NCBI GenBank assembly: GCA_016218915.1
Contig: JACRCQ010000077.1
Span: 124,001-188,000, forward strand
Direction of reading: 5' to 3'
Origin: Deltaproteobacteria bacterium
GTDB lineage: Bacteria; Myxococcota_A; Polyangia; Polyangiales; Polyangiaceae
DNA length: 64,000 nt
The position numbers and the translations under genes are program-made. The notes under the pieces are model-generated. The model made no database searches, had not been told where the DNA came from, and was given only the letters and a program-made list of their open reading frames with translations. Below, piece after piece: positions 1 to 7,372 of this stretch; position 1 is the stretch's first letter, and each line of letters starts with the position of its first letter.

Positions 1-1
1 G

Positions 2-223
2 TCCAGGAAGACAGCCATCAAGGGCAAGACGCCGCGAACCCGCAAACAACCCCGGTCCCGGGAGGAAGTCCTAGACGAATGCGTGACCCGGTTGCTCCGC
101 GTTGTGGCTGGCCTCGTGGAGCTGCTCGCGCGAAGTGAGGAGCGGTCCATCGCGGCAGGCCAGTCGAAGGCCAGGGACATCGCAGACGGTCTGGCCGCCA
201 TCGCTCGCAAGAGGGCTGGCTGA
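2..223 (+). CDS. 3' end of a hypothetical protein (5' truncated by window edge)
   Basis: An open frame enters from the left edge and stops with TGA at 221-223, three bases before the ATG of the next gene. The visible 73 residues start with a basic Lys/Arg/Thr-rich stretch and continue as a helical, charged segment (RLLRVVAGLVELLARSEER). No domain is recognised. The tight spacing to the next gene and the same strand suggest it is the upstream member of the phage-like cluster. The function is unknown, and the upstream part is needed to identify it. Confidence 0.5.
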   Translation, partial: SRKTAIKGKTPRTRKQPRSREEVLDECVTRLLRVVAGLVELLARSEERSIAAGQSKARDIADGLAAIARKRAG

Positions 224-226
224 CCG

Positions 227-787
227 ATGCCGCAGACCTGCTCAATCTGCCAGCACGCCAACGTCGAGGAAATCAACCACGCCCTAGTGCGTGGAGAGGG
301 TTGCGGAACGGTTGCGAAACGGTTCGCCACATCGAAGGCAGCCGTCTACAGGCACAAGGCGCACGCGCCCGCAGGGCAGATGGTAGCCAGCCCGACCGTC
401 GTCGAGGTAGCCCGGGCGGACAGCTTGCTCGATGAGGTGCGCAAGTGCTGGCAGAGGGCCGAGCGGTTGACCTCAGCTGCGGAAACGATCCTGCAGGAGG
501 CAATTGACAACAAGGATCCCGCGCTGGCCCTGAAGGCAATCCAGGCGGTCTGTGCGCCGATACGCGAGACGCGAGGGCTGCTCTCGTTACTGCAGGAAGT
601 CAGCGAGCGAGCCAAGGCAGAGGTTTCGATGGGCGATCGGATCCTTGGGTCCGAGGAGTGGACGCGCATGGTGAACGTCCTGTGCGGCGCGCTTGAACCG
701 TTCCCCGATGCCTATGCCGCTGTGGTCGCAGCGATCAAACGAATTGCGGCGGACGAACGAGCCGCAAAGGGAGGCCCCCATGCTTGA
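227..787 (+). CDS. CxxC / helix-turn-helix phage-type protein
   Basis: A 186-residue protein. Residues 1-50 carry an N-terminal Cys pair (CSIC), a short helix, then an HTH-like segment (GTVAKRFATSKAAVYRHK) with His residues. This arrangement is seen in small conserved phage and integrative-element proteins that start with CxxC and end the HTH with xxRHK. The rest is helical, with an amphipathic region at roughly 60-130. It probably binds DNA; a terminase-small-subunit-like role is possible but not shown. It starts three bases after the upstream stop, and its own end overlaps the next ATG by eight bases, so the genes are translationally linked. Confidence 0.7.
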   Translation: MPQTCSICQHANVEEINHALVRGEGCGTVAKRFATSKAAVYRHKAHAPAGQMVASPTVVEVARADSLLDEVRKCWQRAERLTSAAETILQEAIDNKDPALALKAIQAVCAPIRETRGLLSLLQEVSERAKAEVSMGDRILGSEEWTRMVNVLCGALEPFPDAYAAVVAAIKRIAADERAAKGGPHA

Positions 788-1169
788 TGACACCACCGAA
801 GCCACCCCCGTCGAGGTGGAGCACGAAGCGGAACCCGAGATCGAGGTGGAGCCCGGCGACACCACCGACCCTTCACCGGAGGAACCCGACGACGAGCCCG
901 AAGGCGACGAGCCCGACCAGGACCAGGACGACGACGACGAGGACACCGACGAGGGCGACGACGACGAGCAGGAGGAACCGGAGCCCGACCCCCCGGCACC
1001 GCCGGAACCAACCCAGGCCGCACGTCTCGCGGCGGCATGGGAGCAATTCGACTACTGCCGCAGGGTCAACGACACCGCTGCCGCGGTTCGAGCGCTGGCC
1101 GGTGTGCTCCGCGCTGCAGGCCTCGACACCAGGACCAGCATGCCCGGCAAGACCGGGACGGAGGCGTAG
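780..1169 (+). CDS. Strongly acidic low-complexity protein
   Basis: A 129-residue protein whose first 80 residues are almost all Asp, Glu and Pro, followed by a short helical tail (AARLAAAWEQFDYCRRVND). The start at 780 is chosen because a GGGAGG ribosome site sits just upstream and the gene then overlaps the previous stop by eight bases. A longer frame from 693 is possible but has no such site. No family is recognised. Acidic proteins of this kind in phage-like clusters may act as DNA mimics or flexible linkers, but that is a guess. The C-terminal helix is the only part likely to fold. Confidence 0.65.
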   Translation: MLDDTTEATPVEVEHEAEPEIEVEPGDTTDPSPEEPDDEPEGDEPDQDQDDDDEDTDEGDDDEQEEPEPDPPAPPEPTQAARLAAAWEQFDYCRRVNDTAAAVRALAGVLRAAGLDTRTSMPGKTGTEA

Positions 1170-1241
1170 GTGAGCATCACAGCCGAACGAGGCGTCGACG
1201 TTTTCGACCTGGGCGCCGTAACGACAAGGGAGACACCATGA
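1170..1241 (+). CDS. 23-residue micro-ORF coupled to both neighbours
   Basis: A GTG directly follows the TAG of the acidic-protein gene (1167-1169), and a GGAGG ribosome site lies five bases before it (1160-1164). The frame runs 23 codons (it begins MSITAERGVDVF) and stops at TGA 1239-1241, overlapping the ATG of the next gene as ATGA. This geometry, with a perfect ribosome site at the front and stop/start overlap at the back, is hard to explain as chance. The product could be a tiny functional peptide, or its translation may only deliver ribosomes to the next start. No known peptide family is recognised. Confidence 0.45.
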   Translation: MSITAERGVDVFDLGAVTTRETP

Positions 1242-1501
1242 AAGCTACACCCGAACGGCTGGCCGATGCATTCATTGAAGCCGGTGTTTTCGACAACGCG
1301 GCCCCCTTGATGCCCGCGGATGTGCGCGACGCGACGGACCGCACGATCCTGCTCTTGATGCGGGCATCGTTGGTCAAGCGCATTCGCGGCGGGGACAAGA
1401 AGCCCGAGATGCAGACCATGCTGGCCGAAGTCGAGGGCAAGCTGGCAAGCACCCCCGAGGACGGCGCACCTGATCCGCATAAAAAGGGGGCGACCCGATG
1501 A
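1238..1501 (+). CDS. Hypothetical small phage-type protein
   Basis: An 87-residue protein, mostly helical and mixed-charge, with a C-terminal basic tail. The ATG at 1238 is preceded by AAGGGAG, and the gene ends in an ATGA overlap with the next gene, so it is embedded in a translationally coupled run. A longer upstream frame from 1037 exists but would overlap the acidic-protein gene and lacks a ribosome site. No domain or motif is recognised. Its conserved position between the acidic protein and an HTH protein suggests a role in the same element module. Confidence 0.6.
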   Translation: MKATPERLADAFIEAGVFDNAAPLMPADVRDATDRTILLLMRASLVKRIRGGDKKPEMQTMLAEVEGKLASTPEDGAPDPHKKGATR

Positions 1502-1920
1502 CCCGGCACAAGCCAACGGAGGAGGCCCGGGCAAGGGTTGCGGCGCTGGCCTGCAAGGGTGCCACGCATCGCGACATCGCTAGGGCGATCGATACCAGCG
1601 TCAACACCCTGCGCCGCTACTACCGCCGCGAGCTGGACCAGGGCGAAGCGTTGGCAAACATCGACATCGCCGGAGTCCTCTACTCGAAGGCGATGGCGGG
1701 CGACCTGACCGCGTGCATCTTCTGGCTCAAGTGCCGAGCGGGTTGGTGCGACCGGCCCGATTCACTGTCGGATCAGGAACGCGCAGTGATCAGCATGGTG
1801 CGGCTGACGGGCCTTTCCCCCGCATCGGTGCGCGAAGGGCTGCTGCATTGGGCGGCAAAGGAACTGCAGACAACCCCGAAGGCGGTCGCGGCCATCGAGC
1901 AAAAGGCAGCCCGGCAGTGA
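1498..1920 (+). CDS. Helix-turn-helix protein of phage type
   Basis: A 140-residue protein. Residues 5-45 form an HTH of the resolvase/terminase-small-subunit style (GATHRDIARAIDTSVNTLRR), followed by a conserved-looking stretch ending in AIFWLK-like residues (TACIFWLKCRAGW). This combination of HTH, an ALA/N-rich helix and FWLK-RAGW is familiar from small phage and island proteins often placed near packaging genes. It probably binds DNA; the role as a terminase small subunit is an inference. It overlaps the preceding stop as ATGA and the following gene as GTGA. Confidence 0.7.
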   Translation: MTRHKPTEEARARVAALACKGATHRDIARAIDTSVNTLRRYYRRELDQGEALANIDIAGVLYSKAMAGDLTACIFWLKCRAGWCDRPDSLSDQERAVISMVRLTGLSPASVREGLLHWAAKELQTTPKAVAAIEQKAARQ

Positions 1921-2240
1921 AGCGGATGCCGCGCACCCGTGGCGAATGTGAGCGGGGCCCACGGCCGTGCCCTTGGCCGCGATGCCGCTACCATCTGGCT
2001 TGCGAGGTGCGAGGCGAGGGAAGCGGCGAGACGTGCGCCCTGGACCTGGCGGCATGGGGCGGCATGTCGTTCACCGAGATCGGCTTTGTGCTCGGAGTGT
2101 CGAAGCAAAGGGCCGAGCAGATCGAGCGGGTGGCGCTGCGCAGGATGCGGGGCAGGCTGCAGCTGCTTGGTGTGACCCGAGCGGACATCGTGCACGCAGT
2201 CGGATGGTTTGAAGCGGACGGCGGGGAGGATGCGGCGTGA
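1917..2240 (+). CDS. Sigma-region-4-like HTH protein
   Basis: A 107-residue protein with an N-terminal Cys-containing motif (RPCPWPRCRYHLACEV) and a C-terminal HTH that matches sigma factor region 4 (SFTEIGFVLGVSKQRAEQIE). It has no region 2 and so is not a complete sigma factor. Short proteins with this same layout occur in prophages and islands. It may modify transcription of the element or bind DNA in another way. The GTG at 1917 overlaps the previous stop; an ATG at 1926 is an alternative start. Confidence 0.7.
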   Translation: MKRMPRTRGECERGPRPCPWPRCRYHLACEVRGEGSGETCALDLAAWGGMSFTEIGFVLGVSKQRAEQIERVALRRMRGRLQLLGVTRADIVHAVGWFEADGGEDAA

Positions 2241-2495
2241 ATCGAGGCCCAAGACCCAGCCGCAGTCGACTTTGGACCGGAAGGCCGCGTCCGTGTGCGG
2301 AAGCGCTGCCGGCTGCACGGCGGACTGTCGACGGGCGCTCGGACGCCGGAAGGGCGAGCACGGTTGCGGGAGGCGGGCGGAGGGGGGCGGTTGAACGGTG
2401 GCGGGCCGAGCGGGCCATGGGGCGGAGGGCAGTCGACGCCACTTGACAGGCGACCGCGCGTTCGTTTCTCATCAGGTTGGGTGGAGGAGGGGTGA
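2241..2495 (+). pseudogene. HGG-motif phage-type protein remnant
   Basis: This frame continues directly after the stop of the sigma-like gene and ends at TGA 2493-2495. It contains KRCRLHGGLSTGARTPEG, which matches the core motif (HGGxSTGPxTPEG) of small proteins common in phages and islands, followed by RARLREA. The usual N-terminal Cys part of that family is not visible here. The only plausible start codon is a GTG at 2295, without a clear ribosome site. It may be a 5'-decayed copy, or a short version starting at 2295. Neighbouring frames (2209, 2237) lack the motif. Confidence 0.4.
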
Positions 2496-2570
2496 GCCGT
2501 TTGGGGCCGATGTAGACACCATTGGTGTGAAGCCCACACGACTACCGAGCGATCAAGAGGGGAGACTCAC

Positions 2571-3296
2571 ATGAGAATCGGACTGTTCGTCGTTCTTTCT
2601 CTCGCCATCGGTGCAACGGCTTGCGGTTCGAGCGATGCGATCTTTCCCTCCGATGGCGGCAGCAGTGGCGCCCTGCCGGCTGTCCCGCAGAATCTCCAGG
2701 CCAAGGCAGCGACTTCCGACCGCGTGTACGTGAGTTGGGACCGTGGAAAGGCTTCCCAATTCAAGCTGTACCGCGATGGCTCTCTCGTGGGATCGGTTGA
2801 CCTTAAAGTGGACCCCGAGAGGAGGGGCTCTACCTTCCTTGACATCGGATTGAAGCCGAACACTCAGTATTGCTACACAACGTCCTCGTTGAACGCGGCG
2901 GGCGAGTCGGATCAGACCAGCCCTGTGTGTGCCACAACGTTCGCGAATGCGGACCCGTGCGCCGTACACACGGGCTGCCTGACAGGCTGCTTCGCCGCCA
3001 CGGCGGAGGACTACGGCATGGTCGTGCACTACATAGGGTGCGGATGGTGCGAGTCTCTCGGCATGTGTCTAACGTCCCCGTCCAAGGGATCGGCGGGGCC
3101 GGATCCAAATTTCGCTTGGTGCCCGCCGGGCCCGTACACGCTTTCGATCGGTCCGTGGGACACCGGGGGAGGGTGCCCCTCCCCCCCCAATCCGGCATGT
3201 CAGAATTGCATCCATTCCTGTCAAGGCGTGGAAGGCTGCTGCACCGGGTGCGGATGCATGTGTGAAGAGGAGTGTGGTGGAGGGAACTTCTGCTGA
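2571..3296 (+). CDS. Secreted lipoprotein with fibronectin type III-like domain
   Basis: A 241-residue protein. Residues 1-18 are a lipoprotein signal peptide with Cys18 (GATAC). Residues about 40-125 form an FN3-like sandwich (VPQNLQAK, VYVSWDR, LKPNTQYCYTTSSL, NAAGESDQTSPV). The last 110 residues are very Cys-rich (over 15 Cys), suggesting a disulfide-bonded, extracytoplasmic module. The ATG has a GAGGGGAG ribosome site. No enzyme motif is seen. It is probably exposed on the outer membrane or secreted. It is the only exported cargo protein on the plus strand of the element, so it may be a moron-type gene altering the host surface, but that is conjecture. Confidence 0.75.
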   Translation: MRIGLFVVLSLAIGATACGSSDAIFPSDGGSSGALPAVPQNLQAKAATSDRVYVSWDRGKASQFKLYRDGSLVGSVDLKVDPERRGSTFLDIGLKPNTQYCYTTSSLNAAGESDQTSPVCATTFANADPCAVHTGCLTGCFAATAEDYGMVVHYIGCGWCESLGMCLTSPSKGSAGPDPNFAWCPPGPYTLSIGPWDTGGGCPSPPNPACQNCIHSCQGVEGCCTGCGCMCEEECGGGNFC

Positions 3297-3550
3297 CACC
3301 ACCCGTTCGTGAGGCTCCTGCTTTCACAGGGCACGTTGCTGGTGAAACATGTGGATTAACCCTGTGCCGGGCGTCGCCCTACGCTCGCCTGCCCTCGATT
3401 CCACGCAACGGGTGGCCTGCCGTGGCGCCCTGGCATGCTGGCGCGCTGTGGACGGCAGGCCGATCGCAACCGTGCGAGCTGGGCTGGCGTAGCGCTACCG
3501 GTTGGACTCCATGGCCGGCAGTTCGTCGCTTCCGGCCTTCGGCGCGAGGT

Positions 3551-4300
3551 TCACGGGGAACCGGCGCTTCCTGCCGATTCCAACTTCGAGCCACACTTCT
3601 TGCAGAACGAGGAGTCGGGCTTGTTGGTTGTGCCGCAGGACGCACACTTCGCGTCGCGCAACGGTGATCCGCACGCATCGCAGAACTCCGCGTCGCAGTC
3701 GTTGTCCTTGTCGCATTTGGGACATGGGATCGGCTTCAAGCTCGCCCCGCACTTCGTACAGAACTCAGCGTCCGCATCGTTCTTCGCGCGACATCCGCAA
3801 CGAGCATGACGCGCTGTCTTCGATGGCTTGCTCTTCGTCGAATCAGAACCAGCATCCGCGTGCGGCACTTGAATCGGCTCCTCGGAATGTCCCCGGAATC
3901 GAGGATTGTTCCTGGACGTGTCGGTGGTGGCAGCTGCCGCGGCCCTCGTCTGTTGCTTGGGTGGGGTCCAATTTGGATCGAATCGCGCCCATGCACGCCA
4001 AACGAGAAACACGTACACGCAGAGTACGCACAGCGCCACCAAGACAACCGCGATGGAAGCTGGTTCCGGACGTGCGGTCATGCCGAAGACGACAACAGAC
4101 AGGAGACATGAGGCTCCAACTCCGTATGCACCCCACTTCTTCCACAGCAGGGCTCCCCATGCGCAGAACGCGACTGATAGCGCTATGGCTCCCTGGAATG
4201 GCGTGTCTATCCCGCCGACGAGAATCAGTCCCGCCCGAAGTGCGGATCCGAGAAGGATCAGGACGAGCCAAGCGGTCAGACATCCCCCCCGTTTGATCAT
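3551..4300 (-). CDS. Membrane protein with C-terminal double zinc ribbon
   Basis: A 249-residue protein. About four hydrophobic segments lie in residues 5-120. A polar linker (about 125-165) follows, then a C-terminal zinc-ribbon array with CxC/CxxC pairs at about 168-240 (CGCRAKN, CTKCG, CPKCD, CDACG, CASCG, CKKCG). This resembles double zinc ribbon (DZR) domains that act in binding or sensing at the membrane. It lies 125 bases downstream of the protease gene and reads in the same direction, so it may share its transcript. The specific role is unknown. The protein would place the zinc ribbons in the cytoplasm if the N terminus is inside. Confidence 0.7.
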   Translation of the reverse strand: MIKRGGCLTAWLVLILLGSALRAGLILVGGIDTPFQGAIALSVAFCAWGALLWKKWGAYGVGASCLLSVVVFGMTARPEPASIAVVLVALCVLCVYVFLVWRAWARFDPNWTPPKQQTRAAAAATTDTSRNNPRFRGHSEEPIQVPHADAGSDSTKSKPSKTARHARCGCRAKNDADAEFCTKCGASLKPIPCPKCDKDNDCDAEFCDACGSPLRDAKCASCGTTNKPDSSFCKKCGSKLESAGSAGSP

Positions 4301-4425
4301 GACCCAAGTCTATCGACCAACCAGCCGAGCAGGAAGTCTCGCGGTGATGCCTGCAGTGTTTGGGGTGGGGTGAGTTCGACCGAGGGCGTGCGGTAAGCTT
4401 TGGCAGCGGGGAAGGGCCGAACGAT

Positions 4426-5298
4426 TCAGGGCACGCGCAACTTCATGCCGCCGTCCGGGAGCAGTTCAACGCGTTCCGCGCCCCGGGCTACGATCACGCC
4501 GCGTCGAGCCAACTCAAGCACCGGATACTTCGCTCCGCTTGGTATGCCCTCACATGGAGCATCTATCTCAATTCCCATCGTTGGCCACAGCAGAGCGAAG
4601 TACGAAGCAGGCGGCGAGCCGTCTTCGCCAGCCGGGAGTTCCGAGCAGTTGATGCCGACGAGGTGCCCCGCGCTGTTGAACACGGGGCCGCCACTCATCC
4701 CGCCATCGATGCGGGCACCGACATGAACGCACGGGAACGTAAGCCGCCCACGATCCCGACGCTCCGGATGAACCTCGATGATCTCCCCTGACGTGCTTGT
4801 GGGAACATCGGTCCAGCTCAGAGTGGGGGTCGGCCCTGGAGTGATCTGGATTGTCGGCGACCGATATCCGAACCCGTGGACTGTCTCACCCTCCGTTGGC
4901 GGGTCCAGTTCCCAAACCAACACGCCCGGCCACTTGTACTCCGAAGCGTTCGCGTGCCCCGGTTGGAAGGGAAGCAACGCTATATCGCTGTGGCGCGACA
5001 ACCATATGCGATCGCACACCCAGTAGGCGACATCCTTGCCCCCGAGTATTCGCTGGCAAGCGTAGATGAGGAAGTTCCCTTCGACGTTCCCCCCTTCCGG
5101 GTCCGAAGGAAAGCTTCGACCAGAGAACCTTTCGTAGAAGTCGGTCACCACATGCTTGGCAGTCATGGCGATGCCCGGAGCGATCCAAACGCCTGTGCCC
5201 TGGGCAAAGCAATCGTCGCTTCCTGCGATTCGTCCGAGCAGCGCCACTGCGTACTCGCAGATCGGGCTTTCGTGTGGAGTCGTGTCGAACGTGCTCAC
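4426..5298 (-). CDS. Trypsin-like serine protease without PDZ domain
   Basis: A 290-residue protein. The chymotrypsin-like catalytic triad is visible: His in TAKHVV (near 54), Asp in SDIALL (near 111) and Ser in GGMSGGPVF (near 208). No signal peptide and no PDZ domain are seen, unlike HtrA proteins, so it is likely cytoplasmic. The GTG start is chosen for its GGAGG site and its GTGA overlap with the upstream RHH gene. The 5' extension of the same frame to 5709 is rejected because it runs through the RHH gene. Lone trypsin-like proteases coupled to small regulators occur in genomic islands, sometimes in stress or defence modules; that link here is an inference. Confidence 0.85.
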   Translation of the reverse strand: MSTFDTTPHESPICEYAVALLGRIAGSDDCFAQGTGVWIAPGIAMTAKHVVTDFYERFSGRSFPSDPEGGNVEGNFLIYACQRILGGKDVAYWVCDRIWLSRHSDIALLPFQPGHANASEYKWPGVLVWELDPPTEGETVHGFGYRSPTIQITPGPTPTLSWTDVPTSTSGEIIEVHPERRDRGRLTFPCVHVGARIDGGMSGGPVFNSAGHLVGINCSELPAGEDGSPPASYFALLWPTMGIEIDAPCEGIPSGAKYPVLELARRGVIVARGAERVELLPDGGMKLRVP

Positions 5299-5501
5299 CT
5301 TGGCGCCCTCCGTGGCTTGATTTCCGCCTCGCCCAACCCGTGTTCCGCCTCGTACGCGGGCAACGCCTTCTTGACCAGCGCCCGGATGACATCGCTCCGG
5401 TTCGCGGTGTGCACGTCTGTCGATAGCTTGGGGGCCAGCGCGTCGATCCTGGCGAGCAACTCCGCTTCGAGGCGGACAGCGATCTGAATACCTGCAGCCA
5501 T
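5295..5501 (-). CDS. Ribbon-helix-helix DNA-binding protein
   Basis: A 68-residue protein. It starts with a beta strand (GIQIAVRLEAELLARID) followed by two helices (NRSDVIRALVKKALPAYE), the RHH fold used by Arc/CopG/ParD-type repressors. The ATG at 5501 is chosen over an upstream in-frame ATG at 5576, since the RHH fold begins right there. It ends in a GTGA overlap with the trypsin-like protease gene, so both are probably made from one transcript. It most likely represses its own promoter in the 155-base gap shared with the divergent recombinase gene (inference). Confidence 0.75.
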   Translation of the reverse strand: MAAGIQIAVRLEAELLARIDALAPKLSTDVHTANRSDVIRALVKKALPAYEAEHGLGEAEIKPRRAPR

Positions 5502-5656
5502 GGCCCGGCAGGGTACACCAGCCCGATCGCGTGCGTCGCCCGGTTGTGCATGGGGGACCGGCTGTGCACAAGGCATCGCATACTATCCCACACCCTGCTG
5601 CTAAACTGCACGGCCATGCAAGACACTGGTTGACAGTGCGCGACGCAGGGCGCAAG

Positions 5657-6382
5657 ATGTTCCTCATGAAGCGCAACGCCACCAAGTCGAACGCCCCCTC
5701 CGCTGTCATCGCCTACGTTCGCGTGAGCACCGAAGAGCAGGCCAACGAAGGCGTGAGCCTCGACGCGCAGCAAGCACGCATCCGCGCCTACTGCGCCATG
5801 CGCGGCTTGGAGTTGGCCGAGGTGGTGATCGACGCTGGGGTGTCAGGCTACAAGGCCCTCGACGCGCGCGAAGGTGGACGCCGCGTGCTGGACATGGTGC
5901 GGACGCGCAAGGTCGGCGCCGTCGTCGCCCTGAAGCTCGATCGCCTGTTCCGCAACTGCGCCGATTGCCTCGACGTGACGGCAGGCTGGGATCGTCATGG
6001 CGTGGCCCTGCATCTTGTCGACCTGGGTGGGCAGGCGGTCGACACGTCCAGCGCCATGGGACGGTTCTTCCTGACCGTCATGGCTGGCGCCGCGGAGTTG
6101 GAGCGCAACCAGATCGCGGAGCGCACCAGCACGGCCATGCAGCACAAGGCCAGCCGCGGCGAGTTGGTGGGCAGCGTGCCCTACGGCTTCGCGCTCGCGG
6201 CCGATGGCGTGCACGTGGAGCCGGTTGCGTCCGAGCAGGCAGTCATCGCCGCCGCGCGTGAACTGCGTGCCGCTGGGCTATCGCTTCGCGCGGTCGCTGC
6301 GGAGCTTGCGAGCCGTGGGCACCTGTCGCGCACTGGCAAGCCGTTTCAGCCGCACGCCATCGACAACATGGTGGGCGCGTGA
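5657..6382 (+). CDS. Compact serine recombinase (resolvase/invertase family)
   Basis: A 241-residue protein. Residues 10-150 form the serine recombinase catalytic domain: the nucleophile Ser is in YVRVSTEEQ, with arginines in KLDRLFRN and GRFFLTVMAGAAELER. Residues 155-241 are a short recombinase-type DNA-binding region (VPYGFAL ... LRAAGLSLRAVAAELASRGHLSRTG) ending soon after the HTH. It is much shorter than large serine integrases (450-600 residues) and lacks their zinc and coiled-coil parts. Starts at 5657 or 5666 are possible. It may resolve, invert or excise DNA within the element. It overlaps the next gene as GTGA. Confidence 0.85.
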   Translation: MFLMKRNATKSNAPSAVIAYVRVSTEEQANEGVSLDAQQARIRAYCAMRGLELAEVVIDAGVSGYKALDAREGGRRVLDMVRTRKVGAVVALKLDRLFRNCADCLDVTAGWDRHGVALHLVDLGGQAVDTSSAMGRFFLTVMAGAAELERNQIAERTSTAMQHKASRGELVGSVPYGFALAADGVHVEPVASEQAVIAAARELRAAGLSLRAVAAELASRGHLSRTGKPFQPHAIDNMVGA

Positions 6383-6744
6383 GCCGAGTCGTTGACCTTC
6401 CGAGGGTGCGGGCTGCGCTTGCGCGGCTCGATGCCCTTGCAGCCGAGCACCCCGAAGCATTCGCCGGTCGCACCGCGGCCGATTGGATCGACACCTTGCA
6501 GGAGAACGACACCATGCAGACCGTAGCCAAGGGGCGCCCCGTCGAGGGTGCCGAACCCACAACGCAGATCGCGATCCGTGTACCGGCGTCCCTACTCGCC
6601 CAGCTGGACGCATTCGCCGCGGAGCACGCACAACCCGGACTGGCCCTGACCAGGTCCGACGCCGTGAGAATGATCATGGCGAGCGCATTCGATGCGCCGA
6701 AGGGCAAGAGCAACCAGCCCTCATCGCCTCGCAAGGGGCGTTGA
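6379..6744 (+). CDS. Ribbon-helix-helix protein coupled to serine recombinase
   Basis: A 121-residue protein translationally coupled to the recombinase gene by a GTGA overlap. The N-terminal 45 residues are helical (VRAALARLDALAAEHPEAF). Residues about 62-107 look like an RHH fold (TQIAIRVPASLLAQLDAFA ... LTRSDAVRMIMASAF). It may be an accessory directionality or repressor protein for the recombinase (inference from coupling). The C-terminal tail is Lys/Ser/Pro-rich and probably disordered. Confidence 0.65.
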   Translation: MSRVVDLPRVRAALARLDALAAEHPEAFAGRTAADWIDTLQENDTMQTVAKGRPVEGAEPTTQIAIRVPASLLAQLDAFAAEHAQPGLALTRSDAVRMIMASAFDAPKGKSNQPSSPRKGR

Positions 6745-6746
6745 CG

Positions 6747-6950
6747 ATGCACGCGCTCCGCGGCTGCGAAGGAACAGCGGATAGCGATGGCCGGCGAATC
6801 CAGGTCATAGCGGGTTGCCAGGGCGAATCCGGGGCAAGTCGAGGGAGCGCGGACACAGCGCCACGGGACGGCGGGTCTGAAAGCTCGTCGCCCCACCAAC
6901 GAAGTGAACCCCGCGACGTGCAAGCGCCCGGGGTTCATGGCCGAACCTAA
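6747..6950 (+). CDS. Possible small hypothetical protein
   Basis: A 67-codon frame starting two bases after the RHH stop, with an AAGGGG site about nine bases upstream. The sequence (MHALRGCEGTADSDGRR...) is polar, Gly/Ser/Asp-rich and has no recognised motif. It is accepted only because it fills a 220-base gap in a tightly packed, same-strand run and has a plausible ribosome site. It may equally be noncoding spacer. Confidence 0.25.
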   Translation: MHALRGCEGTADSDGRRIQVIAGCQGESGASRGSADTAPRDGGSESSSPHQRSEPRDVQAPGVHGRT

Positions 6951-6964
6951 CGAGGAGATTCGAC

Positions 6965-7312
6965 ATGCAGAACGTAGCCAGCAGACAGAGGGCCAGCAAG
7001 CACGCCAACACCAGGGTGCAGGCAGTGGTAGCGCGAGCGGTAGCGCCCACGACCGAACCTGAAGCGTCCAAGCCCGAACCGCAGGCCGATGACCTGCCGA
7101 CCCTGCGTCGAGTGCTCGGATGCGAGCACGGCGTTTCCGATGGTCTCGCCGGGATTGTCGATGAGCTTTGGACCGTGTTCGACGCGATGAATACCAAGGT
7201 CATCGTGGATCATGAGACCTGGCAGGCGACCCTTGGACGCGTCACCAGCAGGCTCCAATCGATAGTGACCATCGTGGAGCACGACGAGCAGGAGCGACGG
7301 CACGCGCAGTAG
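6965..7312 (+). CDS. Hypothetical protein
   Basis: A 115-residue protein with a basic N terminus (MQNVASRQRASKHANTR), a Pro/Glu linker, and a helical C-terminal half (LAGIVDELWTVFDAMNTK ... RLQSIVTIVEHDEQE). The ATG has a GAGGAG ribosome site. No domain is recognised. It sits 60 bases upstream of the integrase on the same strand, a position often taken by excisionase-like or accessory genes; its sequence does not show an excisionase HTH, so no function is given. Confidence 0.6.
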   Translation: MQNVASRQRASKHANTRVQAVVARAVAPTTEPEASKPEPQADDLPTLRRVLGCEHGVSDGLAGIVDELWTVFDAMNTKVIVDHETWQATLGRVTSRLQSIVTIVEHDEQERRHAQ

Positions 7313-7372
7313 CAACACCCTGCCCGGCCGTTGGGTGACACCGCGCCCGGGCGCCAAGACAGGAGCACGACC

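Noticed and set aside
3379..3678. Minus-strand frame of 99 codons beyond the end of the zinc-ribbon gene
   Set aside because: It overlaps the zinc-ribbon gene in another frame and has no ribosome site or motif; the 254-base gap 3297-3550 otherwise shows nothing.
5629..5660. TTGACA with a possible -10 before the serine recombinase
   Set aside because: The -10 candidate matches only about half of the consensus and would start transcription at the start codon.
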